Shown here in pieces: positions 23,325 through 32,333 of a stretch of DNA of 64,000 nt. The stretch comes from Aeromicrobium senzhongii (GTDB taxonomy: Bacteria > Actinomycetota > Actinomycetes > Propionibacteriales > Nocardioidaceae), in the NCBI RefSeq assembly GCF_014334735.1, contig NZ_CP060587.1, forward strand, positions 2,976,001-3,040,000, given 5' to 3'. The notes beneath the pieces are model-generated. The model worked only from the letters and a program-made list of their open reading frames with translations, did not search any database and had not been told where the DNA came from. A program made the position numbers and the translations under genes. The first letter of the stretch is position 1. Every line of letters begins with the position of its first letter.

Positions 23325-24833
23325 GTGACAGTCGACAGCGGAAGAGACCCCTCCACCGCCGACGACCTCGGGGGCACGGCACCACATCGTCCACATCGGG
23401 TCGGCGCCGTCGGCGCTGCCCACCGAAGACACGTCCAACGGATCGCGATCGCCGACTTCGTCATCCTGGTGACCGCCGTCGTGGCCTCCGAGTACCTCTG
23501 GCTGGGCACCGACGCCGACACCATCGAGCCGCAGTTCGGCATCGGCTACACCAAGTTCGGCGTCCTGCTGGCGTTCGTGTGGTGGTTCGGCCTGCGCCTG
23601 GGCGCGACCCGGAGCCGCAACGTGCTGGGCTCCAGCGACGAGTACCAGCGGATCGTGCGGGTCACGGTCACCACGTTCGGCGTCCTCGCGATCATCGCCC
23701 TGCTGCTGGAGCTCAACCTTTCGCGTGGATACCTCGCCGTCGCGTTCCCCCTCGGGCTGGTCGGGCTGCTCTTCTCGCGCCGCACCTGGCGGAAGGTGCG
23801 CGAGCGCCAGTTCAGCAGGGGCCAGAACGTCAAGCGTGTCCTCGTCGTCGGACTTCCCGAGTCGGCGAACGAGATCGCGGGCTGGTTCACGCGGCATGCG
23901 CATGCCGGCCTCGATGTCACGGGCGTGTGGCGTCCCGGCGGTCACGCTGGACTCGAAGGACTCCGGATCGGCGAGCGGTTCATCCCCGCCATCAGCGGGG
24001 CTGAGTCGCTGCAGTCGGCGCTGAAGCTGGCGGCCGCCGACATGGTGGTGGTCTCCTCCACCGACGAGCTGGGGCACCACGGACTCCGGGACCTGACGTG
24101 GGATCTCGAGGCAGCCGGCATCGACCTGATGCTCTCGCCCAACCTGGTCGCCGTCGCCGGTTCGCGGATCAGCATGAGGACTGTCGCCGGCATGCCGTTC
24201 GTCCACGTGAAGAAGCCGCAGTACGCCGAGGCGGGGAACTGGCCCAAGCTGGTCTTCGACCGGATCGGCGCTGCCGTGATCCTGCTGCTGGCCTCACCCG
24301 TCTTCCTCGTCACCGCGCTCTGCGTGAAACTGACCAGCCCCGGCCCGATCTTCTACCGGCAGGAGCGGGTCGGCCGCAACGGCGACCCGTTCCCCATGAT
24401 CAAGTTCCGCTCGATGCGCGAGAACGCCGACGCCGAACTGCGCGAACTGCTGGAGGCCCAGGGCACCGCCGACGCCCCGTTGTTCAAGGTCGAGGACGAC
24501 CCGCGCATCACGAAGATCGGCCAGATCATCCGCCGGTACTCGATCGACGAGCTGCCCCAGCTGATCAACGTGCTGCGCGGCGAGATGAGCCTCGTCGGGC
24601 CTCGCCCGCAACGCGAGGGCGAGGTCGCCCTGTACCGCCACAGCGACTGGCGGCGGCTGCGGGTACGCCCCGGCATGACGGGCCTGTGGCAGGTGTCGGG
24701 TCGCTCCAACCTCACGTGGGAGGAGGCGATCCAGCTGGACATGCACTACGTCGAGAACTGGTCGCTGATGGGCGATCTGCAGATCCTGGCGCGCACCCTG
24801 AAGGCCGTGCTGGCCAAGGACGGCGCTGTCTGA
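23325..24833 (+). CDS. Polyprenyl glycosylphosphotransferase (initiating sugar transferase)
   Basis: Undecaprenyl-phosphate sugar-1-phosphate transferase of 502 residues (WbaP/PssY-like). The N-terminal part has about four membrane segments and a nucleotide-binding-like region (VKRVLVVGLPESANEI). The catalytic bacterial sugar transferase domain starts near residue 305 after another membrane segment. It contains FPMIKFRSMRENAD, RYSIDELPQLINVLRGEMSL followed by VGPRPQ, and RVRPGMTGLWQVSGRS. It would load the first sugar onto the lipid carrier for the exopolysaccharide. A near-perfect hairpin follows the stop. Confidence 0.93.
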   Translation: MTVDSGRDPSTADDLGGTAPHRPHRVGAVGAAHRRHVQRIAIADFVILVTAVVASEYLWLGTDADTIEPQFGIGYTKFGVLLAFVWWFGLRLGATRSRNVLGSSDEYQRIVRVTVTTFGVLAIIALLLELNLSRGYLAVAFPLGLVGLLFSRRTWRKVRERQFSRGQNVKRVLVVGLPESANEIAGWFTRHAHAGLDVTGVWRPGGHAGLEGLRIGERFIPAISGAESLQSALKLAAADMVVVSSTDELGHHGLRDLTWDLEAAGIDLMLSPNLVAVAGSRISMRTVAGMPFVHVKKPQYAEAGNWPKLVFDRIGAAVILLLASPVFLVTALCVKLTSPGPIFYRQERVGRNGDPFPMIKFRSMRENADAELRELLEAQGTADAPLFKVEDDPRITKIGQIIRRYSIDELPQLINVLRGEMSLVGPRPQREGEVALYRHSDWRRLRVRPGMTGLWQVSGRSNLTWEEAIQLDMHYVENWSLMGDLQILARTLKAVLAKDGAV

Positions 24834-24853
24834 GGGTCACCGGACAGACACAA

Positions 24854-24888
24854 GACGAAGCCCCGGTCCGATGGACCGGGGCTTCGTC
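24854..24888. terminator. Strong hairpin between sugar transferase and fadJ
   Basis: A perfect 16-bp stem (left arm 24854-24869, right arm 24873-24888) with a three-base GAT loop, in the 70-base gap between two convergent genes. It would work as a bidirectional terminator. No U-tract follows. Confidence 0.75.
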
Positions 24889-24903
24889 GTTGCTGGGTGC
24901 GGA

Positions 24904-27096
24904 TCAGGCGAACTTCTCGCCCTTCTCGGCCTTCTCGATCAGCAGGGCCGGCGGGCTGAAGCGCTCGCCGTACTTCTCGGCCAGCTGCTGCGCACGCTCG
25001 GTGAACGCCTTGACGCCGATCTCGCCGGCGGCGGACTCGTAGCCGTTGACGTACTGCAGCGCGCCACCGTGGACCGGCGGGAAGCCGATGCCGAAGATGG
25101 AGCCGATGTTGGCGTCGGCCACCTGACGGATGACGCCCTCCTCGAAGCAGCGGATCGTCTCGAGAGCCATGATGAACGTCAGCCGCTCCTTGATGTCCTC
25201 GAGCGGGACGTCGGCGTCCTCCTTGACGAAGAGGTCCCACAACTCGGGCCACAGGAACTTCTTGCCGCCCTCGGGGTACTCGTAGAAGCCGGCGCCGGCG
25301 GCCTTGCCCGGGCGACCGAGCTCGACCATCTTGTTGACGACCTCCATCGCGGGGGTGACCGGCAGTTCCTTGCCCTCGGCGGCGGCGGCCTTGCGGGCCT
25401 CGCCCTCGATCTTCTGCTGCAGCGTCAGCGAGACCTCGTCGGACATCGCCAGCGGCTGGCCCGGGAACCCGGCCAGCTGCGAGGCGCGCTCGATGCGGAT
25501 CGGGTCGACGCCCTCGGCCAGCATCTCGACGCCCTCCATCACGAGCGTGCCGAACACGCGCGAGGTGAAGAAGCCGCGGCTGTCGTTGACGACGATCGGG
25601 ATCTTGCGGATCTGCTTCGTGAAGTCGATCGCACGGGCCAGGGCCTCGTCCGACGTCTTCTCACCCACGATGATCTCGACGAGCTGCATCTTGTCGACCG
25701 GGCTGAAGAAGTGGATGCCGATGAAGTCCTCGGGACGCTGGACGCCCTCGGCCAACGTGGTGATCGGCAGCGTCGACGTGTTCGAGCCGAGCAGGGCATC
25801 GCCGTTGACGATGGGCTCGAGCTCACCGAAGACGCTGTGCTTCAGCTCGACCGACTCGAAGACGGCCTCGACGACGAAGTCGCAGCCGGCCAGGTCGGCG
25901 TAGTCGGCCGTGGGCTGGATGCGGCCGAGGATCTCGTCCTTCTTCTCCTGCGTCAGACGACCGCGCTCGACCTGCTTGGTCAGCAGCTTGTCCGAGTAGC
26001 TCTTGCCCTTCTCGGCAGCCTCGATGCTGATGTCCTTCAGGACGACCTCGATGCCCGCACGCGCCGCCTCGTAGGCGATGCCCGCGCCCATCATGCCGGC
26101 GCCCAGCACGGCCAGCTTCTCGGCCTTACGCTCGGGGACACCCGTGGGACGGGAGCCACCGGCGTTGATCGCGCCGAGGTCGAAGAAGAACGCCTGCGTC
26201 ATGTTCTTGAACTGCTGACCGATCAGCAGGTTGACCAGGTAGCGCGACTCGATCCGGCTGGCGGTGTCGAAGTCGACTTGGGCACCCTCGACCGCAGCGC
26301 TCATGATGTGGCGCGGCGCGATGTACGGCGCACCCTTGAGCTGCTTCTTCAGGTTGGCCGGGAAGCTGGGCAGGAAGGCCGCCAGCTTGGGGTTGCTGGG
26401 CGTGCCGCCGGGGATCTTGTAGCCGGGGCGGTCCCACGGCTGCGAGGCCGCTTCCTCGTTGCCCGCGTTGGACTCGATCCACGCACGCGCCGCGACGATC
26501 AGCTCGCCCGCCGGCACGATCTCGTCGATCAGGCCGATCTTGAGCGCCTTCTCGGGCTTGTTGCGCTGGCCCTGCAGCAGGACGTTCATCAGCGCGTCCT
26601 GGATGCCGAACATGCGCACGGTGCGCGTGACGCCGCCGCCACCGGGCAGCAGGCCCAGCGACACCTCGGGCAGGCCGATCTCGTAGCGACCCTCTGCCGC
26701 GATGCGGTGGTGGCACGCCAGGGCGATCTCGAGGCCGCCACCGAGCGCGGCGCCGTTGATGGCCGCGACGACGGGCTTGCCGATCTTCTCGAGCTTGCGC
26801 AGCGTGGCCTTGATCGACTCGACGTTGTCGAACAGCGACTGGGCGTCGTCCGGCGTGGCCTGGGTCATGAGCTTGAGGTCGCCACCTGCGAAGAAGGTCT
26901 TCTTCGCGCTGGTGATGACGACACCCTTGATCGAGTCACCGTCGTCGGCGATCTCGCGGGCGAGACGGTCGACCGCGGCCTCCATGGAGGCGCGGTAGGT
27001 CTCGTTCATCGTGTTGGCGCTCTGGTCCGGATCGTCCATCGTCAAGGTGACGATGCCGTTCTCGACCTCGTAGCGCACCGCGTCAGTCGTGGTCAT
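24904..27096 (-). CDS. fadJ: 3-hydroxyacyl-CoA dehydrogenase/enoyl-CoA hydratase fusion
   Basis: Bifunctional beta-oxidation enzyme of 730 residues. The N-terminal crotonase domain (about 1-190) has the oxyanion-hole stretch INGAALGGGLEIALACHHR and GLPEVSLGLLPGGGG. The L-3-hydroxyacyl-CoA dehydrogenase domains have the NAD motif LGAGMMGAGIAYEAA (about 330) and the catalytic region IGIHFFSPVDKMQLVEII. It hydrates enoyl-CoA and oxidises the 3-hydroxyacyl-CoA with NAD+. It lies 35 bases after the thiolase gene in the same leftward operon, which together form a complete FadA-FadB/J module. Confidence 0.93.
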   Translation of the reverse strand: MTTTDAVRYEVENGIVTLTMDDPDQSANTMNETYRASMEAAVDRLAREIADDGDSIKGVVITSAKKTFFAGGDLKLMTQATPDDAQSLFDNVESIKATLRKLEKIGKPVVAAINGAALGGGLEIALACHHRIAAEGRYEIGLPEVSLGLLPGGGGVTRTVRMFGIQDALMNVLLQGQRNKPEKALKIGLIDEIVPAGELIVAARAWIESNAGNEEAASQPWDRPGYKIPGGTPSNPKLAAFLPSFPANLKKQLKGAPYIAPRHIMSAAVEGAQVDFDTASRIESRYLVNLLIGQQFKNMTQAFFFDLGAINAGGSRPTGVPERKAEKLAVLGAGMMGAGIAYEAARAGIEVVLKDISIEAAEKGKSYSDKLLTKQVERGRLTQEKKDEILGRIQPTADYADLAGCDFVVEAVFESVELKHSVFGELEPIVNGDALLGSNTSTLPITTLAEGVQRPEDFIGIHFFSPVDKMQLVEIIVGEKTSDEALARAIDFTKQIRKIPIVVNDSRGFFTSRVFGTLVMEGVEMLAEGVDPIRIERASQLAGFPGQPLAMSDEVSLTLQQKIEGEARKAAAAEGKELPVTPAMEVVNKMVELGRPGKAAGAGFYEYPEGGKKFLWPELWDLFVKEDADVPLEDIKERLTFIMALETIRCFEEGVIRQVADANIGSIFGIGFPPVHGGALQYVNGYESAAGEIGVKAFTERAQQLAEKYGERFSPPALLIEKAEKGEKFA

Positions 27097-27131
27097 GCGT
27101 ATTCCTTCGTGGTGTGTTCGGGTCGGTCGGA

Positions 27132-28346
27132 TCAGATGCGCTCGACGATGGTGGCGATACCCATGCCACCGCCGATGCAGAGCGTGGCCATGCCGTAGCG
27201 CTTCTCGCGGCGCTCCAGCTCGTCGACGAGCGTGCCCAGGATCATCGCGCCGGTCGCACCCAGCGGGTGGCCCATCGCGATCGAGCCGCCGTTGACGTTG
27301 GTGCGGTCGTGCGGGAAGTCGTCGAGGTCGCGCATGAGCTTGAGCGCGACGGCGGCGAAGGCCTCGTTGATCTCGAGCAGATCGATGTCCTCGATCGACA
27401 GGCCGGCCTTGTCCAGTGCCTTGCGGCAGGCGGGGCCGGGGCCCGTCAGCATGATCGTCGGCTCGGAGCCGATGACGGCGGTCGAGACGATACGCGCACG
27501 GGGCTTGAGCCCGTGACGCTCACCGGCGCGCTCGTTGCCGATCAGCACCAGCGAGGCGCCGTCGACGATGCCCGAGCTGTTGCCCGCGTGGTGGACGTGG
27601 TTGATCCGATCGACGTCCACGTACTTCTGCAGCGCGACGGCGTCGAAGCCACCGAGGTCGCCGATGTCGGCGAAGGACGGCTTGAGGCCGGACAGCGACT
27701 CGACGGTGGTGCCCTCGCGGACGAACTCGTCGTGATCGAGGATCGTCAGGCCGCTGAGGTCCTTGACCGGAACGATCGACTTGTCGAAGTAGCCGTTGGC
27801 GATCGCCTTGGCGGCGCGCGCCTGCGACTCGGCGGCGAACGTGTCGACGTCCTCGCGGCTGTAACCCTCGATCGTGGCGATCAGGTCGGCGCCGATGCCC
27901 TGGGGCGCGAAGCCGGTGTCGAGCGACGTCTTGGGGTCCATCGCCCAGGCGCCGCCGTCGGATCCCATGGGCACACGGCTCATGGACTCGACGCCACCGG
28001 CGACGATGAGGTCCTCCCAGCCCGACTTCACGCGGGCGGCGGCCTGGTTGACCGACTCCAGGCCCGAGGCGCAGAAGCGGTTCAGCTGCACACCGGCGAC
28101 CTGCTCGCCGAATCCGGCGGCCAGAACAGCAGTACGGGCGATGTCGGCGCCCTGGTCACCCACGGGCGAGACGACGCCCAGGATCACGTCGTCGACCTGG
28201 TTGGGATCGAGATCGGGGTTGCGCACCCGCATCTCGTCGAGCAGGCCGTTGACCAGCGAGATCGGCTTGACCTCGTGGAGCGACCCGGTCTTCTTGCCGC
28301 GCCCACGAGGGGTACGGATGGCGTCGTAGATGAATGCCTCGGTCAT
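27132..28346 (-). CDS. fadA: Acetyl-CoA C-acyltransferase (3-ketoacyl-CoA thiolase)
   Basis: Thiolase of 404 residues catalysing the CoA-dependent cleavage that ends each beta-oxidation round. The nucleophile Cys92 is in [15 protein letters not shown], the conserved His is in GHPLGATGA, and the second Cys is in CIGGGMG. All key residues are intact, in contrast to the thiolase-fold protein at 48.3 kb. The ATG at 28346 has GAGGA six bases upstream; a GTG four codons earlier is possible but lacks it. First gene of the fadA-fadJ operon, with an inverted-repeat operator 35-57 bases upstream. Confidence 0.93.
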   Translation of the reverse strand: MTEAFIYDAIRTPRGRGKKTGSLHEVKPISLVNGLLDEMRVRNPDLDPNQVDDVILGVVSPVGDQGADIARTAVLAAGFGEQVAGVQLNRFCASGLESVNQAAARVKSGWEDLIVAGGVESMSRVPMGSDGGAWAMDPKTSLDTGFAPQGIGADLIATIEGYSREDVDTFAAESQARAAKAIANGYFDKSIVPVKDLSGLTILDHDEFVREGTTVESLSGLKPSFADIGDLGGFDAVALQKYVDVDRINHVHHAGNSSGIVDGASLVLIGNERAGERHGLKPRARIVSTAVIGSEPTIMLTGPGPACRKALDKAGLSIEDIDLLEINEAFAAVALKLMRDLDDFPHDRTNVNGGSIAMGHPLGATGAMILGTLVDELERREKRYGMATLCIGGGMGIATIVERI

Positions 28347-28380
28347 GGATGTCCTCACAGCCGGAAGAAAGCGTTGGCGT

Positions 28381-28403
28381 CGATTCTGACACCATTACTG
28401 TCA
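28381..28403. promoter_or_regulatory. Palindromic operator of fadA-fadJ (shared with mcr)
   Basis: On the minus strand the core is TGACAGTAATGGTGTCA, a 5-base inverted repeat with a 7-base spacer, followed by GAATCG. Twenty-one of 23 positions are identical at 60298-60320 in front of the racemase gene. The right end overlaps a possible -10 (CAGAAT), as expected for a repressor site. Confidence 0.6.
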
Positions 28404-28676
28404 GTATCGCCACCGACCCCTGAAGTGATTGTCGACTGAGGGCGATTCCCCGCGTGGGAACCCGCTCAGGAGTCATAAATCAGCAGTCCAGAGTCGAAGA
28501 CGACGAGCACGCCGAGGGTCACCGGACCCAGCACTGCGAGTGCCGGATCCACGACGCGATGACCGAGTCCCGCATAAGACGAGCGAGCAACGCACCAAGC
28601 GGGGAACTCGTGTGGCCAACGTTGTGCATGTGTACCAAGTGGCCGTGGAGTAAGTAAACACATACTCTGTTCCTCT
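28404..28676. other. Intergenic region between fadA and the first acyltransferase gene
   Basis: With the fadA leader this makes a 330-base gap. Apart from the operator to the left and a TACTCT hexamer (28663-28668) eight bases before the acyltransferase ATG, I see no gene, tRNA or clear RNA structure. Base composition becomes less GC-rich here and stays so through most of the following 10 kb. Confidence 0.4.
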
Positions 28677-29711
28677 ATGGGGGCCCGGCAGCAGTGGATG
28701 GACGCCACACGAGGCGCTGCCGTTCTTCTCGTCGTCGCACATCACGTCACGAGCGTTGCCCCGGAGTTCAATCTCGTTGTTCCATCGTCGGTCGCGTCGA
28801 TTGATCGATTCTTCGCCCCGTTCCGTATGCCCATGCTGATGTTCCTGTCGGGCCTTCTCCTGAGCGCGTCCCTGTCGAAGCCCACTCGAACTTACGTCGT
28901 CGGGAAACTCTCCGGAATCGGTTGGCCCTACGCCGTCTGGACGCTCATCACGCTCGTCGCCACTGCACAACTCTCGTTCATCGCGATCGCCAAGACTCCG
29001 ATCACTTCTCCCACCTACCTTTGGTACCTGCATTTCCTCCTGGTCTTCTACGCCGTCGCGTGGGCCTGGAATCGGGTACGTCTTCCGTTCTCCCTGTTGG
29101 CTGGGGCCGCCCTAGTCGTATCCGCGGTCGTTCCCGACGTCGCACGCTTGCCTCGGTTCTTTTTCCTGCTCGGCTTCTTCGCGTTGGGCGCACACCTTGC
29201 GTCCCGCCAAACTTTCCTGACCCGGCGGGCGATTATCGTTCTTCCCGTCGGGCTCTCGATCGCAGCAGTCGCCGCAGCCGCAAGCGCCGGGGGAGCATCA
29301 GTTCGGTATTCCGCCATCTGGGCCTGGGGAGCCATCTCGCTCTGCCTCGCCATCGTGGCTGCATCGAAGTGGTACCGCGGGTCTCGAGTTCTCAAGCCAC
29401 TCGAAGCCATGGGGCGAGGCTCCTTGGTGTACTACGTCTCGCACATGTCCGTCGTCTACCTGATCTTCGGAGCAACGACCCGCGTGGGCGTCGCATCATT
29501 TTGGATTTCGGGCCTGGCCGCGGCCTTGGCCGCGTTGGTTGCAGCGGGTCTACTCGCGCGTTTCGACGCACACTCCCGGTTGCCCTCGATCCTGTTCAGA
29601 TTCCCGCGGCGTCTCGAACCTCCGATAACCCAAAGGAACCGCGATCAGCCCACGGCAGGCGAACAAACTACTTCCTCGCGCGAGGACGTCCAGATCAGGA
29701 AGACAACCTGA
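28677..29711 (+). CDS. Acyltransferase 3 family membrane protein
   Basis: Integral membrane acyltransferase of 344 residues with about ten membrane segments, of the Acyltransferase_3 (OafA/WecH-like) superfamily. The early RQQWMDATRGAAVLLVVAHH carries the conserved Asp/Arg and His near TM1, and FRMPMLMFLSGLLLS follows. Such enzymes acetylate or otherwise acylate surface sugars. The C-terminal tail of about 40 residues is hydrophilic and probably cytoplasmic. The ATG follows TACTCT by eight bases. Its codon use is less GC-biased than that of the flanking fad genes. Confidence 0.85.
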   Translation: MGARQQWMDATRGAAVLLVVAHHVTSVAPEFNLVVPSSVASIDRFFAPFRMPMLMFLSGLLLSASLSKPTRTYVVGKLSGIGWPYAVWTLITLVATAQLSFIAIAKTPITSPTYLWYLHFLLVFYAVAWAWNRVRLPFSLLAGAALVVSAVVPDVARLPRFFFLLGFFALGAHLASRQTFLTRRAIIVLPVGLSIAAVAAAASAGGASVRYSAIWAWGAISLCLAIVAASKWYRGSRVLKPLEAMGRGSLVYYVSHMSVVYLIFGATTRVGVASFWISGLAAALAALVAAGLLARFDAHSRLPSILFRFPRRLEPPITQRNRDQPTAGEQTTSSREDVQIRKTT

Positions 29712-29818
29712 ACCTGAACGTGCGTCTTCCTTACAGCAGATGAATCGAATGATCAGAACACCCGCGCGGGTGCCACAACGCACAGACGCCTCGGGCGCAC
29801 GGCGATCTCGGTCGACGC

Positions 29819-30331
29819 TCAGGAACCCGAGATCAGCAAGCCACAGACCAAGACACTGACCACGCCAAGTGTGACCAGCACGAGTACCGCGAGCGCGATC
29901 TTGGCGAGGCGCGAGCCATGGGTCGCGGCCCGTAGCGCGGCGAAGCCGAGAACGGCTCCGCCGGCGTCAGCGACGACGTCGAGGATGGAGGCGGTCCGAT
30001 CGACGGGGCCGAGCGCCTGGGCCAGCTCGATCCCTCCGGACAAAAGGCAGCCGAGCGTCACCGCGGCCAATACCGAGACACGAGGGAAGACGAGCGCCAG
30101 GAATATGCCGACAGGCACAAAGAAGACGGCGTTTGCGGCAACCTCGGCCAAGCCGACGACCTCGGACGCCGACACCGACAGCAGGTCGGCAATGCCCTTC
30201 GTCAGCCGCCAGTCGACGATCGACAGGCCGGCGTCGACGTGTCGGGGCCACAGACCGATCGCGGCCACCAGTAAGACGTAGAGGACGGCGGATCCCACCA
30301 CCGGAGCGGAGGGGCGGAGGGTGTCGCGCAT
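29819..30331 (-). CDS. VanZ family protein
   Basis: Small membrane protein of 170 residues with about five membrane segments. The conserved VanZ stretch is GGIELAQALGPVDRTASILD followed by VVADAGGAVLGF (the Glu/Gln...Arg...Asp...Gly pattern). VanZ itself confers low-level teicoplanin resistance, but most homologues in polysaccharide loci have unknown roles. The ATG at 30331 has TAGGCT seven bases upstream, the leaderless pattern also seen at 20152. It diverges from the MerR regulator gene with 52 bases between starts. Confidence 0.85.
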   Translation of the reverse strand: MRDTLRPSAPVVGSAVLYVLLVAAIGLWPRHVDAGLSIVDWRLTKGIADLLSVSASEVVGLAEVAANAVFFVPVGIFLALVFPRVSVLAAVTLGCLLSGGIELAQALGPVDRTASILDVVADAGGAVLGFAALRAATHGSRLAKIALAVLVLVTLGVVSVLVCGLLISGS

Positions 30332-30338
30332 TGGTCCC

Positions 30339-30376
30339 AGCCTAAGGCGGAGTGAGCGTGGACTTCGCACTAGTGT
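30339..30376. promoter_or_regulatory. Divergent leaderless promoters of VanZ and MerR genes
   Basis: TAGGCT on the minus strand (30344-30339) and TAGTGT on the plus strand (30371-30376) each end seven bases before their start codon. The two -10 elements are so close that a MerR protein bound here could affect both genes. Confidence 0.45.
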
Positions 30377-30383
30377 CGTCACC

Positions 30384-31097
30384 GTGAATGACGTCACGGA
30401 GTCGATCGGCATCGAGCAGCTCGCCGAGCGGGTGGGCATGTCCGTGCGAACGGTCCGCTTCTACGCCGGACGCGGCCTCATCCCCCCGCCGCGGCGCGAG
30501 GGCCGCAACGGCTACTACGGAGCCGACCACATCGCGCGCCTGGAGCTGGTGCGCGAGCTGCAGGCCCACGGCTTCACCCTCCAGGCGATCGAGGGCTACC
30601 TCGAAAAGATTCCGGCCGACGCGAGTCCCGGACAGGTCGCCCTGCACCGGACCCTGCTGGCCCCCTGGATGCCGGAGCTCCCCGAGTCCGTCGAGCGGTC
30701 CGCGCTGGAGAAACGTGCAGGTCGAGAACTCTCGGACGACGACTTGGAGTTGCTCATCGCCCTCGGCGTCATCGAGCCCACACCGGACGAGGACGTCTTC
30801 CGGCTCGCGCCGGCGCACCTCGCGGTGGGCATGGGCTTCCTCGACGCAGAACTGCCGATCGAGGCGGCCCACGCAGCCCGCAAGCTGATCCTGGCCCACG
30901 GCACGGCACTCGCCGACGAACTCACCGAACTGTTTCGCCACCAGGTCTGGCCGCACCTCAAGTCCTCGGGCCAACCGCCCGAGATCATCACGTCGATGAT
31001 CGAACGCTTCAAGCCACTCACCATCCAGGCGCTCGTTGCCGCATACGAGCAGGCCGTCGATGAGCAGAAGCGCGAGACGGTACGCCGGCGCAGTTAG
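30384..31097 (+). CDS. MerR family transcriptional regulator
   Basis: Regulator of 237 residues. The N-terminal winged helix-turn-helix (about 8-80) begins IGIEQLAERVGMSVRTVRFY and continues GRNGYYGADHIARLELVREL, typical of MerR proteins. The C-terminal 150 residues are an alpha-helical effector part with no metal-binding cysteine cluster, so a metal sensor is unlikely. GTG start supported by TAGTGT seven bases upstream. Possible targets are its own promoter, the divergent VanZ gene, or the downstream glycosyltransferase (115-base gap). Confidence 0.88.
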   Translation: MNDVTESIGIEQLAERVGMSVRTVRFYAGRGLIPPPRREGRNGYYGADHIARLELVRELQAHGFTLQAIEGYLEKIPADASPGQVALHRTLLAPWMPELPESVERSALEKRAGRELSDDDLELLIALGVIEPTPDEDVFRLAPAHLAVGMGFLDAELPIEAAHAARKLILAHGTALADELTELFRHQVWPHLKSSGQPPEIITSMIERFKPLTIQALVAAYEQAVDEQKRETVRRRS

Positions 31098-31212
31098 TCC
31101 TGCCTCGAGGGGGCCCGCCCACGCCCGGGTGAAAGAGGCCTCACGTCCGAACCGCGATCTTGATCACCGTAGGATCTCGAGAGTTGAAGCAGTTCGAGCA
31201 TTGGGAGATGAC

Positions 31213-32331
31213 GTGGCCGATTCAGTTTTGCACGCCGTTCACGTCGACCACTCGGGACTGCCTGGCGGAGGCCAGTTGGGACTGCGAAGGTTCCTCAGGC
31301 AGACGTCCGATCGGGTTCGGAACTCGGCTCTTTTGCTGACAGGAGGGCCTGTCGCCGACGGAATGGCAGGCGACGAATCGGACGTTACGACCCTCGATCT
31401 GGAGACGGCAGGCCTGAAGGAACTCGTCGTCCGTCGTCGCGATCTGGCCGATGCGTTGAAGAAGGCGCAGCCCGATGTGGTGGTAGCCAACAGTCTCCGT
31501 GCAGCAATCGCGCTTTCATTCACTCCGAAGCGATGCGCTTGGGCCTACTACCTCCGGCAAGACATGTCGGCAGGAAGCGTGGGGCGTCTCCGACGTGCTT
31601 TCGTCCTCTATGTTGTGCTGCCGAGATTCGACACGTTGATCGCCAATAGCCAGTGGACGCTTTCGACCGTCCCACCAAAAACGCGGACGAAACATCGCCT
31701 CGCAATCGCCTCGCCACTGTCCGGCGCTGAGCAACTGCTGGATGTAGAGCCGATCCCTTCGCACCCGGGCACTCCGTTGCGCGTGGGCTGGATGGGGCGG
31801 GTCGTCGACTGGAAGGGTCTTCACGTTCTGATCGAAGCCCTTGACCTACTCCACGCGCAGGGCGTCGCGACAACGCTGCAAGTCGCCGGTTCTGCCATTC
31901 ACGAAGGTTCGGCATACATGGAGGCGCTGCAACGCGCCGCACAGGACCGGAACTTCAGGATCGATTTTCTCGGTCAGGTGAGTGACATTCGTTCTTTCCT
32001 CAGCGAGCAGGACGTCCTTGCACACACCTCAGTCCGTCCAGAGCCCTTCGGGCAAGTGATCATCCAAGGCATGGCCGTCGGTCTGCCCGTGATCGCTACT
32101 GATGTGGGCGGACCCGCAGAGATCATCGAGGACGGCCTCGATGGCTTTCGCGTGGCTCCTGGCGATCCTGTAGCGCTCGCCGAAGCCCTGCGTCCCCTCG
32201 CAGCTGACAGTGCGCTGCGACGTCGCGTTGGCATGGCGGCCCGCGAGAAGGTCAGGCGACAGTTCACCGATCGAACGCTCGCGAATGAGCTCAACAAAGC
32301 AATCGAACTGACCGCCGCGCGTCGTTCCTGA
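31213..32331 (+). CDS. Glycosyltransferase family 4-like protein
   Basis: GT-B fold glycosyltransferase of 372 residues, cytoplasmic. The N-terminal acceptor half has SGLPGGGQLGLRRF; the donor half has VGWMGRVVDWKGLHVLIEAL and RPEPFGQVIIQGMAVGLPVI. In the E-x7-E donor motif the second Glu is Gln (EPFGQVIIQ), which is unusual for retaining GT4 enzymes and may alter activity. GTG start with GGGAG five bases upstream. It is convergent with the ligase gene (two bases between stops) and is probably part of repeat-unit assembly. Confidence 0.85.
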   Translation: MADSVLHAVHVDHSGLPGGGQLGLRRFLRQTSDRVRNSALLLTGGPVADGMAGDESDVTTLDLETAGLKELVVRRRDLADALKKAQPDVVVANSLRAAIALSFTPKRCAWAYYLRQDMSAGSVGRLRRAFVLYVVLPRFDTLIANSQWTLSTVPPKTRTKHRLAIASPLSGAEQLLDVEPIPSHPGTPLRVGWMGRVVDWKGLHVLIEALDLLHAQGVATTLQVAGSAIHEGSAYMEALQRAAQDRNFRIDFLGQVSDIRSFLSEQDVLAHTSVRPEPFGQVIIQGMAVGLPVIATDVGGPAEIIEDGLDGFRVAPGDPVALAEALRPLAADSALRRRVGMAAREKVRRQFTDRTLANELNKAIELTAARRS

Positions 32332-32333
32332 AC

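Noticed and set aside
24871..27198. 775-codon plus-strand open frame
   Set aside because: Antisense to fadJ, whose domains and catalytic motifs are intact.
28404..28676. tRNA or riboswitch in the 330-base gap after fadA
   Set aside because: No cloverleaf, no T-loop sequence and no convincing paired structure could be found by eye.
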